Positions 1-7,500 of a stretch of 40,921 nucleotides of DNA are shown one piece after another. Under the pieces are notes generated by a model. It was not told where the DNA came from. It made no database searches and saw nothing but the letters and a program-made list of their open reading frames with translations. This DNA comes from Candidatus Magasanikbacteria bacterium RIFOXYC2_FULL_40_16 (GTDB taxonomy: Bacteria > Patescibacteriota > Patescibacteriia > Magasanikbacterales > UBA922). The position numbers and the translations under genes are program-made. Numbering within the stretch: the first letter of the stretch is position 1; every line of letters starts with the position of its first letter. The stretch spans positions 553 to 41,473 of the forward strand of contig MFQY01000042.1 of NCBI GenBank assembly GCA_001783185.1, read 5' to 3'.

Positions 1-2
1 TG

Positions 3-56
3 GCCAGTCAAAAAGATGAAGTGGATGAGAGAAAGAGAGAGATAATCGACGTCTAG
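3..56 (+). CDS. 3' end of an unidentified upstream gene
   Basis: Frame 3 is open from the window edge and ends ...KREIIDV then TAG, leaving 17 codons of a charged C-terminus just before a strong terminator. A charged tail directly upstream of trmD would suit the ribosomal protein bS16 (rpsP), its usual neighbour, but no diagnostic motif is in view. Frame 1 also runs to a stop at 43-45, so even the frame is not certain. Confidence 0.35.
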   Translation, partial: ASQKDEVDERKREIIDV

Positions 57-76
57 TAAGACGCGGTTTGCACGCG

Positions 77-107
77 GGGCCGGGCTATCAACAGCCGGCC
101 CTTTTTT
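77..107 (+). terminator. Intrinsic terminator before trmD
   Basis: A GC-rich stem (GGGCCGG pairing with CCGGCCC, extended by CT/AG across one bulged G) is followed by six T residues. It separates the upstream gene from trmD, so trmD probably has its own promoter. Confidence 0.85.
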
Positions 108-111
108 ATAA

Positions 112-214
112 CAACTAAAATAATAATCAATATTCACTCATTCTCACTTTTGGTTCCGAGGTATTTGCCTGTTGTGGCAAATAAATCCGTGAATATTGAT
201 TATTATTATAGTTG
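112..214. repeat. 103-bp element with 26-bp terminal inverted repeats
   Basis: Positions 112-137 and 189-214 are inverted copies matching at 25 of 26 bases. The 51-base loop holds a second perfect 8-bp hairpin (TATTTGCC/GGCAAATA at about 169-190). No open reading frame fits inside. The shape suits a MITE-like unit or a large nested RNA hairpin in the trmD leader. No clear target-site duplication is visible. Confidence 0.7.
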
Positions 215-249
215 AAAAAAAAGTAATCCTTTGTTAGTATATACATAGT

Positions 250-951
250 ATGAAATTCAACATAGTCACAATTTTTCCGGAAATAATCTCAGATTACGCT
301 TCAGAGACTATTTTAGGGCGCGCGCAAAAAAATAAATTGATAAAAGTGAACGCGGTTAATTTACGCGATTTTGCCGATGATAAACGCAGAACCATAGATG
401 ATACCCCGTATGGCGGAGGAGCCGGTATGGTGATGAAACCGGAACCGATTTATAAAGCGCTTAAGCGCTTGGGCGCTTTAAAGCTGGGGCAAAAGGCAAA
501 AGGCAAAAGGCAAAAGTTAACTATTTTACTTTCGCCGAGAGGGAAGCAATTTGACCAGCGGATGGCGGAGAAGTTTTCTAAAATGAAAGAAATAACTTTT
601 GTGTGCGGGCGTTATGAGGGGATTGACCAGCGTGTTACGGATTATATGGTGGATGAAGAAATTTCCATCGGACCTTATGTTTTGGCCGGCGGAGAACTCG
701 GCGCGCTTATTATAATTGAAGCAGTCGCGCGCTTAATCCCAGGGGTGCTTGGTAATCCGGAATCTCTTTTGGAAGAGAGTTTTGCGATTCAAGAGATTAA
801 AAAAAGTGGTCAAGTGGTCAAGTGGTCAGGTGGTCAAGTGGAGTACGCGCAATACACTAAGCCGGATAAGTTTAAAAAGTGGAAAGTGCCGGAAGTGTTA
901 TTAAGCGGTAATCATGCTGAAATTGAAAAGTGGCGAAAAGGCAGTAACTAA
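250..951 (+). CDS. trmD: tRNA (guanine37-N1)-methyltransferase TrmD
   Basis: SPOUT-family enzyme that methylates G37 of tRNA with S-adenosylmethionine, preventing +1 frameshifts. The N-terminus MKFNIVTIFPE, the DDTPYGGGAGMVMKPEP block, VCGRYEGIDQRV, SIGPYVLAGGELGAL and the C-terminal VLLSGNHAEIEKWR are all family signatures. At 233 aa it is of normal size. Two low-complexity stretches are odd: a four-fold 7-bp GGCAAAA repeat at 488-515 (encoding QKAKGKRQK) and a GTGGTCAA-type repeat at 806-841 (encoding SGQVVKWSGGQV), both in phase in exposed linkers. No Shine-Dalgarno sequence precedes the ATG. Confidence 0.97.
   Translation: MKFNIVTIFPEIISDYASETILGRAQKNKLIKVNAVNLRDFADDKRRTIDDTPYGGGAGMVMKPEPIYKALKRLGALKLGQKAKGKRQKLTILLSPRGKQFDQRMAEKFSKMKEITFVCGRYEGIDQRVTDYMVDEEISIGPYVLAGGELGALIIIEAVARLIPGVLGNPESLLEESFAIQEIKKSGQVVKWSGGQVEYAQYTKPDKFKKWKVPEVLLSGNHAEIEKWRKGSN
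488..515. repeat. Heptanucleotide tandem repeat inside trmD
   Basis: Four direct copies of GGCAAAA lie inside the coding region. The unit is 7 bp, so gain or loss of one copy would shift the trmD frame. Confidence 0.85.
806..841. repeat. GTGGTCAA-type repeat inside trmD
   Basis: Four imperfect copies of a 9-bp unit (GTGGTCAAG/GTGGTCAGG) lie in frame near the TrmD C-terminus. The reverse complement of the same word family fills the spacer at 6011-6055 before tuf, so this is a dispersed repeat rather than a local expansion. Confidence 0.7.
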
Positions 952-957
952 AATTTT

Positions 958-1818
958 ATGTCAAAAAAATCAGGACAAGATTTTGAACCACCGAAAGAGG
1001 CGGAAAAACAAGTAAAAAACGCTTGGCTTTTTGATGTTGATGGGGTTATAACCGATCCACAAGAGAAAAAGGTTTTAGAGGAGGGATTGTTTGAGCAGAT
1101 AATCAGCCGGCTTGAAGCCGGAGAACCGGTGGCGTTTAACACTGGCAGGGATTTGGGTTTTGTTCAGGAAAAGGTGATAGATGAATTATTAAAAAGAACG
1201 GACAAGAAGAAATTACAAAACTTATTTGCCGTGGCGGAAAAAGGCGCGTTGTGGGCGGCTTTTGGGCCGGACGGAAGAGAAAAAGAAAGTATAGACGAAA
1301 GTATTTCCGTGCCGGAAGAAGTTAAGAATAGAGTCAGAGATTTGGTAAAACAAAAGTTTTCCGACTGTATGTTTTATGATGAAACGAAACGGACAATGAT
1401 TTCAATAGAAATGAATCATAATGGCGATTTGGAAGAATTTAGTGTCAAAAGAGAAGAGTTGCTGGAAGATTTAAAAGATATTTTTCAAGAGTTAGGACTG
1501 GACGGCAGGTGTATAATTGATTCGACGATAATATCCACCGATATTCAGTCAGTTGGCGTTGGCAAGAATTTGGGCGCGACCAGATTTTTGGAATGGCTTG
1601 AATCAAGAGGAATCACGGCGGAGAAATTTTTTTGTTTTGGCGATTCAAAATCCGATTTGGCCATGGCCGAGGAAATACACAGACAAGGCGAGGATGTGGA
1701 GTTTGTGTTTATCGGAGACAGAAAATGTGTAGTCGGTAGCAGGGTGGGATTTGAAGTAATTTGTCCGGAAGATAGGCATGGCAAAGGCACTTTGAGTTTT
1801 TTAAAAAATAATAAATAA
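958..1818 (+). CDS. HAD-superfamily phosphatase (Cof/SPP-like)
   Basis: 286-aa haloacid-dehalogenase hydrolase. Motif I is DVDGVITD with the nucleophile at Asp26 and acid/base at Asp28; motif II is NTGR (Thr62); the motif III lysine is probably Lys203 (VGKN); motif IV is GDSKSD (228-233). The large cap between motifs II and III and the GKG ending resemble type IIB sugar-phosphate phosphatases such as sucrose-6-phosphate or mannosyl-3-phosphoglycerate phosphatase. The substrate cannot be read from sequence. It starts 6 bp after trmD and is followed 17 bp later by the Nudix gene, suggesting cotranscription. No Shine-Dalgarno is visible. Confidence 0.85.
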   Translation: MSKKSGQDFEPPKEAEKQVKNAWLFDVDGVITDPQEKKVLEEGLFEQIISRLEAGEPVAFNTGRDLGFVQEKVIDELLKRTDKKKLQNLFAVAEKGALWAAFGPDGREKESIDESISVPEEVKNRVRDLVKQKFSDCMFYDETKRTMISIEMNHNGDLEEFSVKREELLEDLKDIFQELGLDGRCIIDSTIISTDIQSVGVGKNLGATRFLEWLESRGITAEKFFCFGDSKSDLAMAEEIHRQGEDVEFVFIGDRKCVVGSRVGFEVICPEDRHGKGTLSFLKNNK

Positions 1819-1835
1819 TAATTAATATTAATTAT

Positions 1836-2906
1836 ATGACAGAAAAATTCTGGTCGGAATTTAAACCAAGGGATGACGCATCGTCTCTGATTATAGAAAA
1901 TTTTTTTAAGTCGCTTCGAGACGGAGAGTCGATTGAAATAACCGAAGAAGACAGGGAAAAATATGGGTTATTGGTGACAGGTCCGATTAGCGAGGACACA
2001 ATGAAGTTTAGTGTTGAAGGGTCAAGAGAACTTAATGAAATACAGCAAAAAGCCAAGGATTTTGTCGGCCGATATATAAAAAAATTTGTGGAAGATGTAA
2101 ATAAAAAAAATGAAAAAGAAGGTAAAAAACAAATGGAAGATTGGCCGAAAATAAATATAGCTGATGTTAAGGTAATGGATAATGGCGAGTGTAATATCGT
2201 TGCCAGAACGGGCGAGACTAGCTATGGACGGGTAGTAGCTTTTAAAGGTGAAGGATTGAGGAAAGCGTATGATGATTACGCAAAAGAATATTCAGTTTCC
2301 GGAGAGGAAATCTTACCATTTGAAGAATTTGAAAGATTGTTTATGCCTAATGTGCCGGCGGTTTCCACATTGATAATGACAGCGGATAATAATATTCTTT
2401 TAACCAAGAGAAGCCCGCGAAAGGTTTCAAGTTATGAGGAGGCATGGCATTTGCCAGCAGGTTATTTGGATAATAAAGATAAGAATGAAAGAGGAGAAGT
2501 AGACCCTTTTATCGCGGCAAAACGGGAAATAAATGAGGAAGTTGGGCTGACAAAAGAACAAATTGATGATTTGGTATGTTTGGGAATAATGCGTAATCGC
2601 GATGGCGGGATTAACGAATTTCTTTTTGTGGCGAGAACGACAATGAGAAGCGATGAGATAGTTGATAAAAATATTAAAGTTGGCGAATCAAGATTATTAC
2701 TTCATCCTAAGGATATTGATGGCGATGTGCGGCCGAGGAAATTGATAAAGTCGGGTAAAATATCAACTGTTTTGCCGGCTTTGTTAAAAATAGATGAGGT
2801 TTTTGGAAAAGATAAGAAGGGGGAACCTGGTCCGGAATTGACAGTTCCATCATCAAAAGCGCTATTCTTTTTGGTTGATAAATTGTTGAAAAAAATGAAA
2901 AGTTGA
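1836..2906 (+). CDS. Nudix hydrolase with a long N-terminal domain
   Basis: 356 aa. Residues about 175-300 form a Nudix fold: the hydrophobic strand VSTLIMTADNNILLTKRSP, then AGYLD and REINEEVGL (230-238), the catalytic helix that binds Mg2+ and cleaves nucleoside diphosphates linked to another moiety. The Nudix box is interrupted by an 8-10 residue insert between the glycine and the helix, so strict pattern searches may miss it. Residues 1-170 are charged, helical and unrecognised. It is the last gene before the 16S promoter; substrate unknown. Confidence 0.8.
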   Translation: MTEKFWSEFKPRDDASSLIIENFFKSLRDGESIEITEEDREKYGLLVTGPISEDTMKFSVEGSRELNEIQQKAKDFVGRYIKKFVEDVNKKNEKEGKKQMEDWPKINIADVKVMDNGECNIVARTGETSYGRVVAFKGEGLRKAYDDYAKEYSVSGEEILPFEEFERLFMPNVPAVSTLIMTADNNILLTKRSPRKVSSYEEAWHLPAGYLDNKDKNERGEVDPFIAAKREINEEVGLTKEQIDDLVCLGIMRNRDGGINEFLFVARTTMRSDEIVDKNIKVGESRLLLHPKDIDGDVRPRKLIKSGKISTVLPALLKIDEVFGKDKKGEPGPELTVPSSKALFFLVDKLLKKMKS

Positions 2907-2951
2907 TTTTTAACTTATCCCCACTATCCCCACAGGGGTGATTTTAAGGGC

Positions 2952-2980
2952 TTGACAGCTTTTGGGGTTTGTACTATAAT
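2952..2980 (+). promoter_or_regulatory. Consensus sigma70 promoter of the 16S rRNA
   Basis: TTGACA (2952-2957), a 17-bp spacer and TATAAT (2975-2980) match the sigma70 consensus at all 12 positions. The predicted start is near 2987, giving a leader of about 340 nt before the mature 16S 5' end. Confidence 0.9.
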
Positions 2981-3042
2981 GCTCACACAATAATATTTCA
3001 CAATTTAATATTTCCTTAAGCCTTAAACAGGGAACTGGGGAG

Positions 3043-3078
3043 AGAGAAGAGCAACTCAGATTGGGTTTCTCTTTTTTC
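3043..3078 (+). terminator. Terminator-like hairpin in the 16S leader
   Basis: AGAGAA (3043-3048) pairs with TTCTCT (3067-3072), with a nested GAG/CTC pair and six Ts directly after. It sits about 60-90 nt after the predicted rRNA start. It could attenuate rRNA synthesis, or end a short separate RNA of about 90 nt. Confidence 0.5.
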
Positions 3079-3173
3079 TTATCACAATTCAAAATACATA
3101 CAACATATGAGTTATGGTGTGTGTATCATGAATCATGATAGACGCCCTTTACAATTTACAGGTAACAACAAAT

Positions 3174-3199
3174 TTCCACAAAATAAATGTGATAAAGAC
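3174..3199 (+). promoter_or_regulatory. 5' arm of the pre-16S processing stem
   Basis: Bases 3183-3199 are perfectly complementary to 5052-5068 (17 bp). After a 2x2 internal loop, 3174-3180 pairs with 5071-5077 (7 bp). Together they close a long helix around the 16S alone, the usual target of RNase III. A second inner helix pairs 3228-3235 with 5004-5011. Confidence 0.85.
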
Positions 3200-3308
3200 G
3201 ATCCAATCTAAGAAATTAGATTTGTAGAACGTCTATTCCAAAACAAGAATCAAAACCTTCACAAAATGTTCGTATTGAACATAAATTGAGAAGGATTCAA
3301 TTCTCTAC

Positions 3309-3330
3309 AATATTATGCTTGCATAATATT
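3309..3330 (+). other. Hairpin abutting the mature 16S 5' end
   Basis: AATATTATGC and its exact inverse (3321-3330) form a stem with an effective GCTTGC loop, ending at the base before the mature 16S. It probably marks the 5' maturation point. Confidence 0.6.
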
Positions 3331-4918
3331 TTTATTGAGAGTTTGATCCTGGCTCAGGATGAACGTTGGCGGCGTGTCTAAGGCATGCAAGTCGTGCGAT
3401 CGGTCCAGTCCTACTTTGTAAATGTTTTACGGTATAGCAAAATTTAAGCCGCGAGGCGCCTTACGGCTCCAGACGGTGCTTTACTAAAAAACGTTGCCAG
3501 AGCAGGACTGGATACGGAGCGGCAAACGGGTGAGTAACACATTAGTAATCTACCTTCGAGACGGGGATAGCTCATCGAAAGATGAATTAATACCCGATAG
3601 TCATGGGGGGACAAAAGTCATTCCCATGTAAACCTACGGGGCTCGGAGAGGAGCTTATGTCTGATTAGCTAGTTGGTGGGGTAATGGCCTACCAAGGCTC
3701 TGATCAGTAGCAGGCGTGAGAGCGTGACCTGCCTCACTGGGACTGAGACACTGCCCAGACTCCTACGGGAGGCTGCAGTCAAGAATATTCCGCAATGGAC
3801 GAAAGTCTGACGGAGCGACGCCGCGTGCAGGAAGAAGCCCTTCGGGGTGTAAACTGCTTTTATATGGGAAGAATTCGTGACGGTACCATATGAATAAGAG
3901 GTTGCTAACTCTGTGCCAGCAGCAGCGGTAATACAGAGACCTCAAACGTTATCCGGATTCATTGGGCGTAAAGCGTCCGCAGGTGGTTTGTAAAGTTAAT
4001 GGTTAAATCCCGGAGCTTAACTCCAGGACTGCTGTTAAAACTCACAGACTCGAGGTTGGGAGAGGCAAGCGGAATTCTCGGTGTAGTCGTAATAAGCGCT
4101 GATATCGAGAAGAACACCAAAGGCGAAGGCAGCTTGCTAGAACATACCTGACACTCATGGACGAAAGCGTGGGTAGCGAATGGGATTAGATACCCCAGTA
4201 GTCCACGCCCTAAACTATGTGCACTAGATATTGGAAGTATCGACCCTTTCAGTATCGTTTAAAAAAGCTAACGCGTTAAGTGCACCGCCTGGGGAGTACG
4301 GCCGCAAGGTTAAAACTCAAAGGAATAGACGGGGACCCGCACAAGCGGTGGATCATGCGGTTTAATTCGACGATACGCGGCGAACCTTACCTGGGCTCAA
4401 CTACTAGCTGCAAACTACCCGAAAGGGAAGTTGCCTTCGAGGGTGCTAGATAGGTGCTGCATGGTTGCCGTCAGCTCGTGCCGTGAGGTGTACCCTTAAG
4501 TGGGGTAACGAGCGCAACCCTCGTTGTGTGTTAAATTGTACACGCAAGACTGCCTGCGCAAGCAGGAGGAAGGTGGGGACGACGTCAAATCAGCATGGCT
4601 CTTACGTCCAGGGCGACACGCATGATACAATGGTTGGTACAACGGGTAGCGAAGCCGTGAGGTGTAGCCAATCCCTAAAAACCAATCCCAGTTCGGATTG
4701 AAGGCTGCAATTCGCCTTCATGAAGTTGGAATCGCTAGTAAACGCGCATCAGCCACGGCGCGTTGAATACGTTCTCGGGTCTTGTACTCACCGCCCGTCA
4801 TACCACGAAAGTTGGCAGCACCCGAAGGCCCTTTATAGGGACCAAGGTGAGGTCAGTAATCAGGGTAAAGTCGTAACAAGGCATCCGTAGCGGAAGCTGT
4901 GGATGGATCACCTCCTTT
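3331..4918 (+). rRNA. rrs: 16S ribosomal RNA
   Basis: Complete small-subunit rRNA of about 1.59 kb, from the 27F site (AGAGTTTGATCCTGGCTCAG) to GGATCACCTCCTTT with an intact anti-Shine-Dalgarno CCTCC. The 341F site (CCTACGGGAGGCTGCAG) and the 806R site match. The 515F site carries C526A (3924), the 926R site carries U921A (4327) and the 1492R site differs at two bases, as is common in CPR bacteria. Each helix change I checked is compensated by its pairing partner. The KsgA target GGAA loop in helix 45 is intact. No intron is seen. No 23S, 5S or tRNA follows within the window. Ends are placed by comparison with E. coli. Confidence 0.97.
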
Positions 4919-5016
4919 CTGGAGTACATTCTTTCGGAAGAAAGAATAGATATCCCGACTTAGTCGGGATAACAGACATTGATCCTTTCTGGATCAGGAT
5001 TAGTAGACGTTTTTTA

Positions 5017-5046
5017 CCCCGTAGTGAGCTTTGCTCTACTACTGGG
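5017..5046. repeat. GTAGT-GAGC hairpin repeat, copy in the 16S trailer
   Basis: CCCC-GTAGT-GAGC-TTT-GCTC-TACTAC-GGG forms a hairpin. Three relatives sit at 30799-30832, 30833-30864 and 30878-30911, two of them making up one insertion and the third another insertion in a broken tRNA-Leu. This copy lies inside the pre-16S trailer, between the two processing helices. Confidence 0.7.
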
Positions 5047-5051
5047 CAATT

Positions 5052-5077
5052 GTCTTTATCACATTTATGGTGTGGAA
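5052..5077 (+). promoter_or_regulatory. 3' arm of the pre-16S processing stem
   Basis: This segment pairs with 3174-3199 (17 bp plus 7 bp around a 2x2 internal loop). A 6-bp hairpin (CCATGC/GCATGG, 5078-5101) follows. The stem shows the 16S is matured as a single-gene transcript. Confidence 0.85.
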
Positions 5078-5160
5078 CCATGCGCCACAAGGGTGCATGG
5101 CTAAAAATACCTGAATTTTAAATTACCCCCGGAAAGGGTTTTTTGGTTTATATTATATAA

Positions 5161-5169
5161 TTATCCACA
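5161..5169 (+). promoter_or_regulatory. Isolated consensus DnaA box
   Basis: TTATCCACA matches the E. coli DnaA-box consensus exactly. No cluster of further boxes or AT-rich 13-mers is seen nearby, so this is not evidence for an origin. Confidence 0.35.
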
Positions 5170-5178
5170 TACCGGAAC

Positions 5179-5207
5179 TTGACAGGTTTGCTGATATATG
5201 ATACCTT
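5179..5207 (+). promoter_or_regulatory. Promoter of a small structured RNA
   Basis: TTGACA (5179-5184), a 17-bp spacer and TACCTT (5202-5207) preceded by TGa as an extended -10. It lies after the 16S processing stem and before the structured segment at 5213-5361. Confidence 0.65.
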
Positions 5208-5212
5208 TAATT

Positions 5213-5361
5213 TAGATAAGGTTTGCAAAAACCGAGTCGAGATGTCTGGTAGCACCTGTTACCACAACATTTCCTCGGAAATCTTATTACATCGGGGCCT
5301 AAGACATCTGTCAAAGGCCCCTTTAAAATTTATACGGGAAAACCGTATTTTTTGTTTTTTT
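5213..5361 (+). ncRNA. Putative small structured RNA, unknown family
   Basis: About 140 nt bounded by its own promoter and a terminator at 5332-5361. Visible helices are GGTTT/AAACC (5219-5232), GGTA/TACC (about 5248-5263), ATTTC-CTCG-GAAAT (about 5269-5282), AGATGTCT (5240-5247) with AGACATCT (5302-5309), and GGGGCC (5294-5299) with GGCCCC (5316-5321). The last two interleave, so they form a pseudoknot or are alternatives. It lacks the hallmarks of SRP RNA, tmRNA, 5S, RNase P or the riboswitch classes I know. It may act in trans, or in cis on the Phd-like gene at 5465. Without this RNA the 5102-5464 stretch has no gene. Confidence 0.5.
5332..5361 (+). terminator. Terminator of the small RNA
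   Basis: ATACGG-GAAAA-CCGTAT is followed by two T runs, a standard intrinsic terminator. It ends the small RNA about 100 bp before the next gene. Confidence 0.85.
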
Positions 5362-5369
5362 AAAATCAC

Positions 5370-5399
5370 TTGACCCCCACACTATGTATAATGTAAGAT
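5370..5399 (+). promoter_or_regulatory. Likely promoter of the Phd-like gene
   Basis: TTGACC (5370-5375) is followed after 18 bp by TAAGAT (5394-5399). A TATAAT at 5387-5392 also lies in the stretch but is only 11 bp from this -35, so the exact -10 is uncertain. Confidence 0.5.
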
Positions 5400-5464
5400 G
5401 TAGCATATAACATGTGCATTACTAAATGTTTTCATGTTTTAATGTTTTAATGTTTAAATGTTTT

Positions 5465-6010
5465 ATGTCACTCAATCGTCTAATCAATCTAGCCAGAAGG
5501 ACGGGGGATAGGCTAATAGTTCATCAGCCTGAAAAAGGCGAGGATATTGTAATTATGGATGTTGATGAATATGAGTTGCTTTTGAATGAAAGACGTGATG
5601 TCAGAAATTTATCTGATAAGCAATTGCTTGACCAAATTAATCGTGATATTGCCATTTGGCGGGCTAATGAAAAACTTGAGGAAGATGAGGATTTTTCTGA
5701 TTTCAGCGAGAAAGAGGATGATAATTGGTTTAGCGCCGGCAGTGTTTTAGGTGGTCGTTTTGGTGAGTCGGAAGAGGACATGCTTGAAGAAGAGGACGAA
5801 GAGATTGAGGATATGGATGGATTTTTTGATTTGAATGAGGTGGAAGGGGACGTTTTTCCGGAAGTTGAAACCAATAAAAATGCTGAAGAATTAGCCAAAA
5901 ATGAAGAACCAAAGATAATACACGAGAGACCGATCGGGAGCAGTGATGAAATTTGGGAAGAGGAGTCTTTAGGTGGTGACGAGCCGGTTTTTTATGAAGA
6001 GCCGGTTTGA
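5465..6010 (+). CDS. Phd/YefM-like N-domain with long acidic tail
   Basis: 181 aa from the preferred ATG. An in-frame upstream ATG at 5426 would add 13 residues encoded by an AT-rich word repeat. Residues 1-42 (LINLARRTGDRLIVHQPEKG, then IVIMDVDEYELLLN) resemble the Phd/YefM antitoxin fold, where a beta hairpin ends in a VLMSxEEYE-like segment. From residue about 70 the protein is strongly acidic and probably disordered. No toxin gene is adjacent, so it may be a stand-alone DNA-binding regulator or a conserved CPR protein of unknown role. It lies between the small RNA and tuf. Confidence 0.65.
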   Translation: MSLNRLINLARRTGDRLIVHQPEKGEDIVIMDVDEYELLLNERRDVRNLSDKQLLDQINRDIAIWRANEKLEEDEDFSDFSEKEDDNWFSAGSVLGGRFGESEEDMLEEEDEEIEDMDGFFDLNEVEGDVFPEVETNKNAEELAKNEEPKIIHERPIGSSDEIWEEESLGGDEPVFYEEPV

Positions 6011-6055
6011 CACCTGACCACTTTACCACCTGACCACTTGACTACTTGAGCACTC
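6011..6055. repeat. GACCACTT-type repeat before tuf
   Basis: Several imperfect copies of CACCTGACCACTT lie just after the previous stop codon. They are the reverse complement of the repeat inside trmD at 806-841. Confidence 0.6.
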
Positions 6056-6136
6056 AACCCTATGGTGTTTAGTTAGTAAAATGATCACATGGTTGGGTAA
6101 GTAATGATTATCCCCAAAAGTCCCCAAGTAAAGCAC

Positions 6137-6165
6137 TTGACTAATATTTAGACTTGGTGTATAAT
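6137..6165 (+). promoter_or_regulatory. tuf promoter
   Basis: TTGACT (6137-6142), a 17-bp spacer and TATAAT (6160-6165). Transcription would begin near 6172, leaving a leader of about 130 nt. Confidence 0.85.
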
Positions 6166-6241
6166 TGGCAACATCAATTAGATATGCACAAGTGCTTTGT
6201 TTTAAGGCGCTTTGCGTATTTTTAAATTATTTTGTAAATTA

Positions 6242-6292
6242 AAAGAATCCGCTGGATTAAAAAACTGTTGTGACCACTCATAACAGTGCGGG
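6242..6292 (+). other. Hairpin in the tuf leader
   Basis: CCGC (6250-6253) and GCGG (6288-6291) enclose a perfect ACTGTT/AACAGT stem (6264-6269 with 6282-6287), ending about 14 nt before the tuf ATG. It could affect initiation on this highly expressed gene. Confidence 0.45.
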
Positions 6293-6305
6293 AAAAAGTA
6301 TTAAT

Positions 6306-7496
6306 ATGGTAGACTTTGACCGTTCAAAGCCTCATGTGAATGTTGGTACCATTGGCCACGTTGACCATGGTAAAACCACATTAACAGCCGCAATTTTGAA
6401 AGTTGCCGCTGCTCACGGTTTGACAGCTCAAACCAAAGATGTAGATCAGATTGATTCTGCGCCTGAAGAAAAAGCGCGCGGTATTACAATTGCTACAGCT
6501 CATGTTGAATATGAAACCGAAGCCAGACACTACGCCCACGTTGATTGTCCGGGCCATGCGGATTATGTTAAGAACATGATTACGGGCGCCGCTCAAATGG
6601 ATGGCGCAATTTTGGTTGTCTCCGCTGCTGACGGCCCAATGCCTCAGACTCGCGAGCACATCTTGCTTGCCCGCCAAGTTGGCGTGCCTTATATCGTAGT
6701 CTTTTTGAACAAAGTGGATCAGGTTTCTGACCCGGAATTGATTGACCTTGTAGAAGAGGAAATCAAGGATTTGTTAAAGAAATACGAATTCCCTGGCGAT
6801 ACTACTCCTATTATTCGCGGTTCAGCTTTGAAAGCTCTTGAGAACCCTTCCGATGCGGAAGCGAGTAAGCCGGTTATGGACTTGTTAAAAACTTTGGATG
6901 AATATATTCCTACACCAGTACGCGAACTTGATAAACCATTTATGATGCCAATTGAAGATGTTTTCTCAATTGAAGGACGTGGCACTGTAGTAACAGGCCG
7001 TATTGAACGCGGTGTTGTTAAAGTGGGCGAGGAAGTTTCCATTGTCGGTATGCAAGCCGAACCAATGAAAACAACCGTTACCGGAGTTGAAATGTTTAAT
7101 AAAAATCTTTCTCAAGGCCAAGCTGGTGATAATGCTGGTGTGTTGCTTCGCGGTACAAAGAAAGATGAAGTGGAACGTGGTATGGTTCTTGCCAAGCCGG
7201 GTTCAATCACCCCTCATACAGAGTTTGAAGCTAAAATTTATGCTCTTACCAAAGATGAAGGTGGTAGACATAAGCCATTCTTTAAAGGTTATAAACCGCA
7301 ATTTTATATCAGAACTACTGATGTAACCGGCGACGTAACTCTTCCTGAAGGAACAGAAATGGTAATGCCTGGAGATACTATTGATCTAACAATCAAGCTT
7401 ATCGTTCCGGTAGCTTTGGAAGAAAAGATGAGATTCGCTATTCGCGAAGGCGGAAAAACAGTTGGAGCCGGCGCGGTAACAAAGATTATTAAATAA
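6306..7496 (+). CDS. tuf: Translation elongation factor Tu
   Basis: GTPase that delivers aminoacyl-tRNA to the ribosome. The protein begins [15 protein letters not shown], followed by the P-loop GHVDHGKT (17-24), then DCPGHADY and NKVD, with domains 2 and 3 complete to the normal length (396 aa). A GTG at 6270 would add 12 residues, but the family N-terminus and the leader hairpin favour the ATG at 6306. It is placed next to rpsJ; fusA, rpsL and rpsG are not in the window. A GC-rich hairpin separates it from rpsJ. Confidence 0.98.
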   Translation: MVDFDRSKPHVNVGTIGHVDHGKTTLTAAILKVAAAHGLTAQTKDVDQIDSAPEEKARGITIATAHVEYETEARHYAHVDCPGHADYVKNMITGAAQMDGAILVVSAADGPMPQTREHILLARQVGVPYIVVFLNKVDQVSDPELIDLVEEEIKDLLKKYEFPGDTTPIIRGSALKALENPSDAEASKPVMDLLKTLDEYIPTPVRELDKPFMMPIEDVFSIEGRGTVVTGRIERGVVKVGEEVSIVGMQAEPMKTTVTGVEMFNKNLSQGQAGDNAGVLLRGTKKDEVERGMVLAKPGSITPHTEFEAKIYALTKDEGGRHKPFFKGYKPQFYIRTTDVTGDVTLPEGTEMVMPGDTIDLTIKLIVPVALEEKMRFAIREGGKTVGAGAVTKIIK

Positions 7497-7500
7497 ATAA

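Noticed and set aside
112-214. Integron attC site
   Set aside because: The ends do not match the RYYYAAC and GTTRRRY core sites.
2915-2944. Replication origin suggested by TATCCCCA words and the DnaA box at 5161
   Set aside because: Only one exact DnaA box exists, with no dnaA or dnaN and no AT-rich unwinding region nearby.
4465-4701. Open frame inside the 16S rRNA, and another at 4903-5121
   Set aside because: They lie in rRNA and its trailer with no protein-like features.
6270-6305. GTG start for EF-Tu
   Set aside because: It falls inside a leader hairpin and adds 12 residues not found in EF-Tu.
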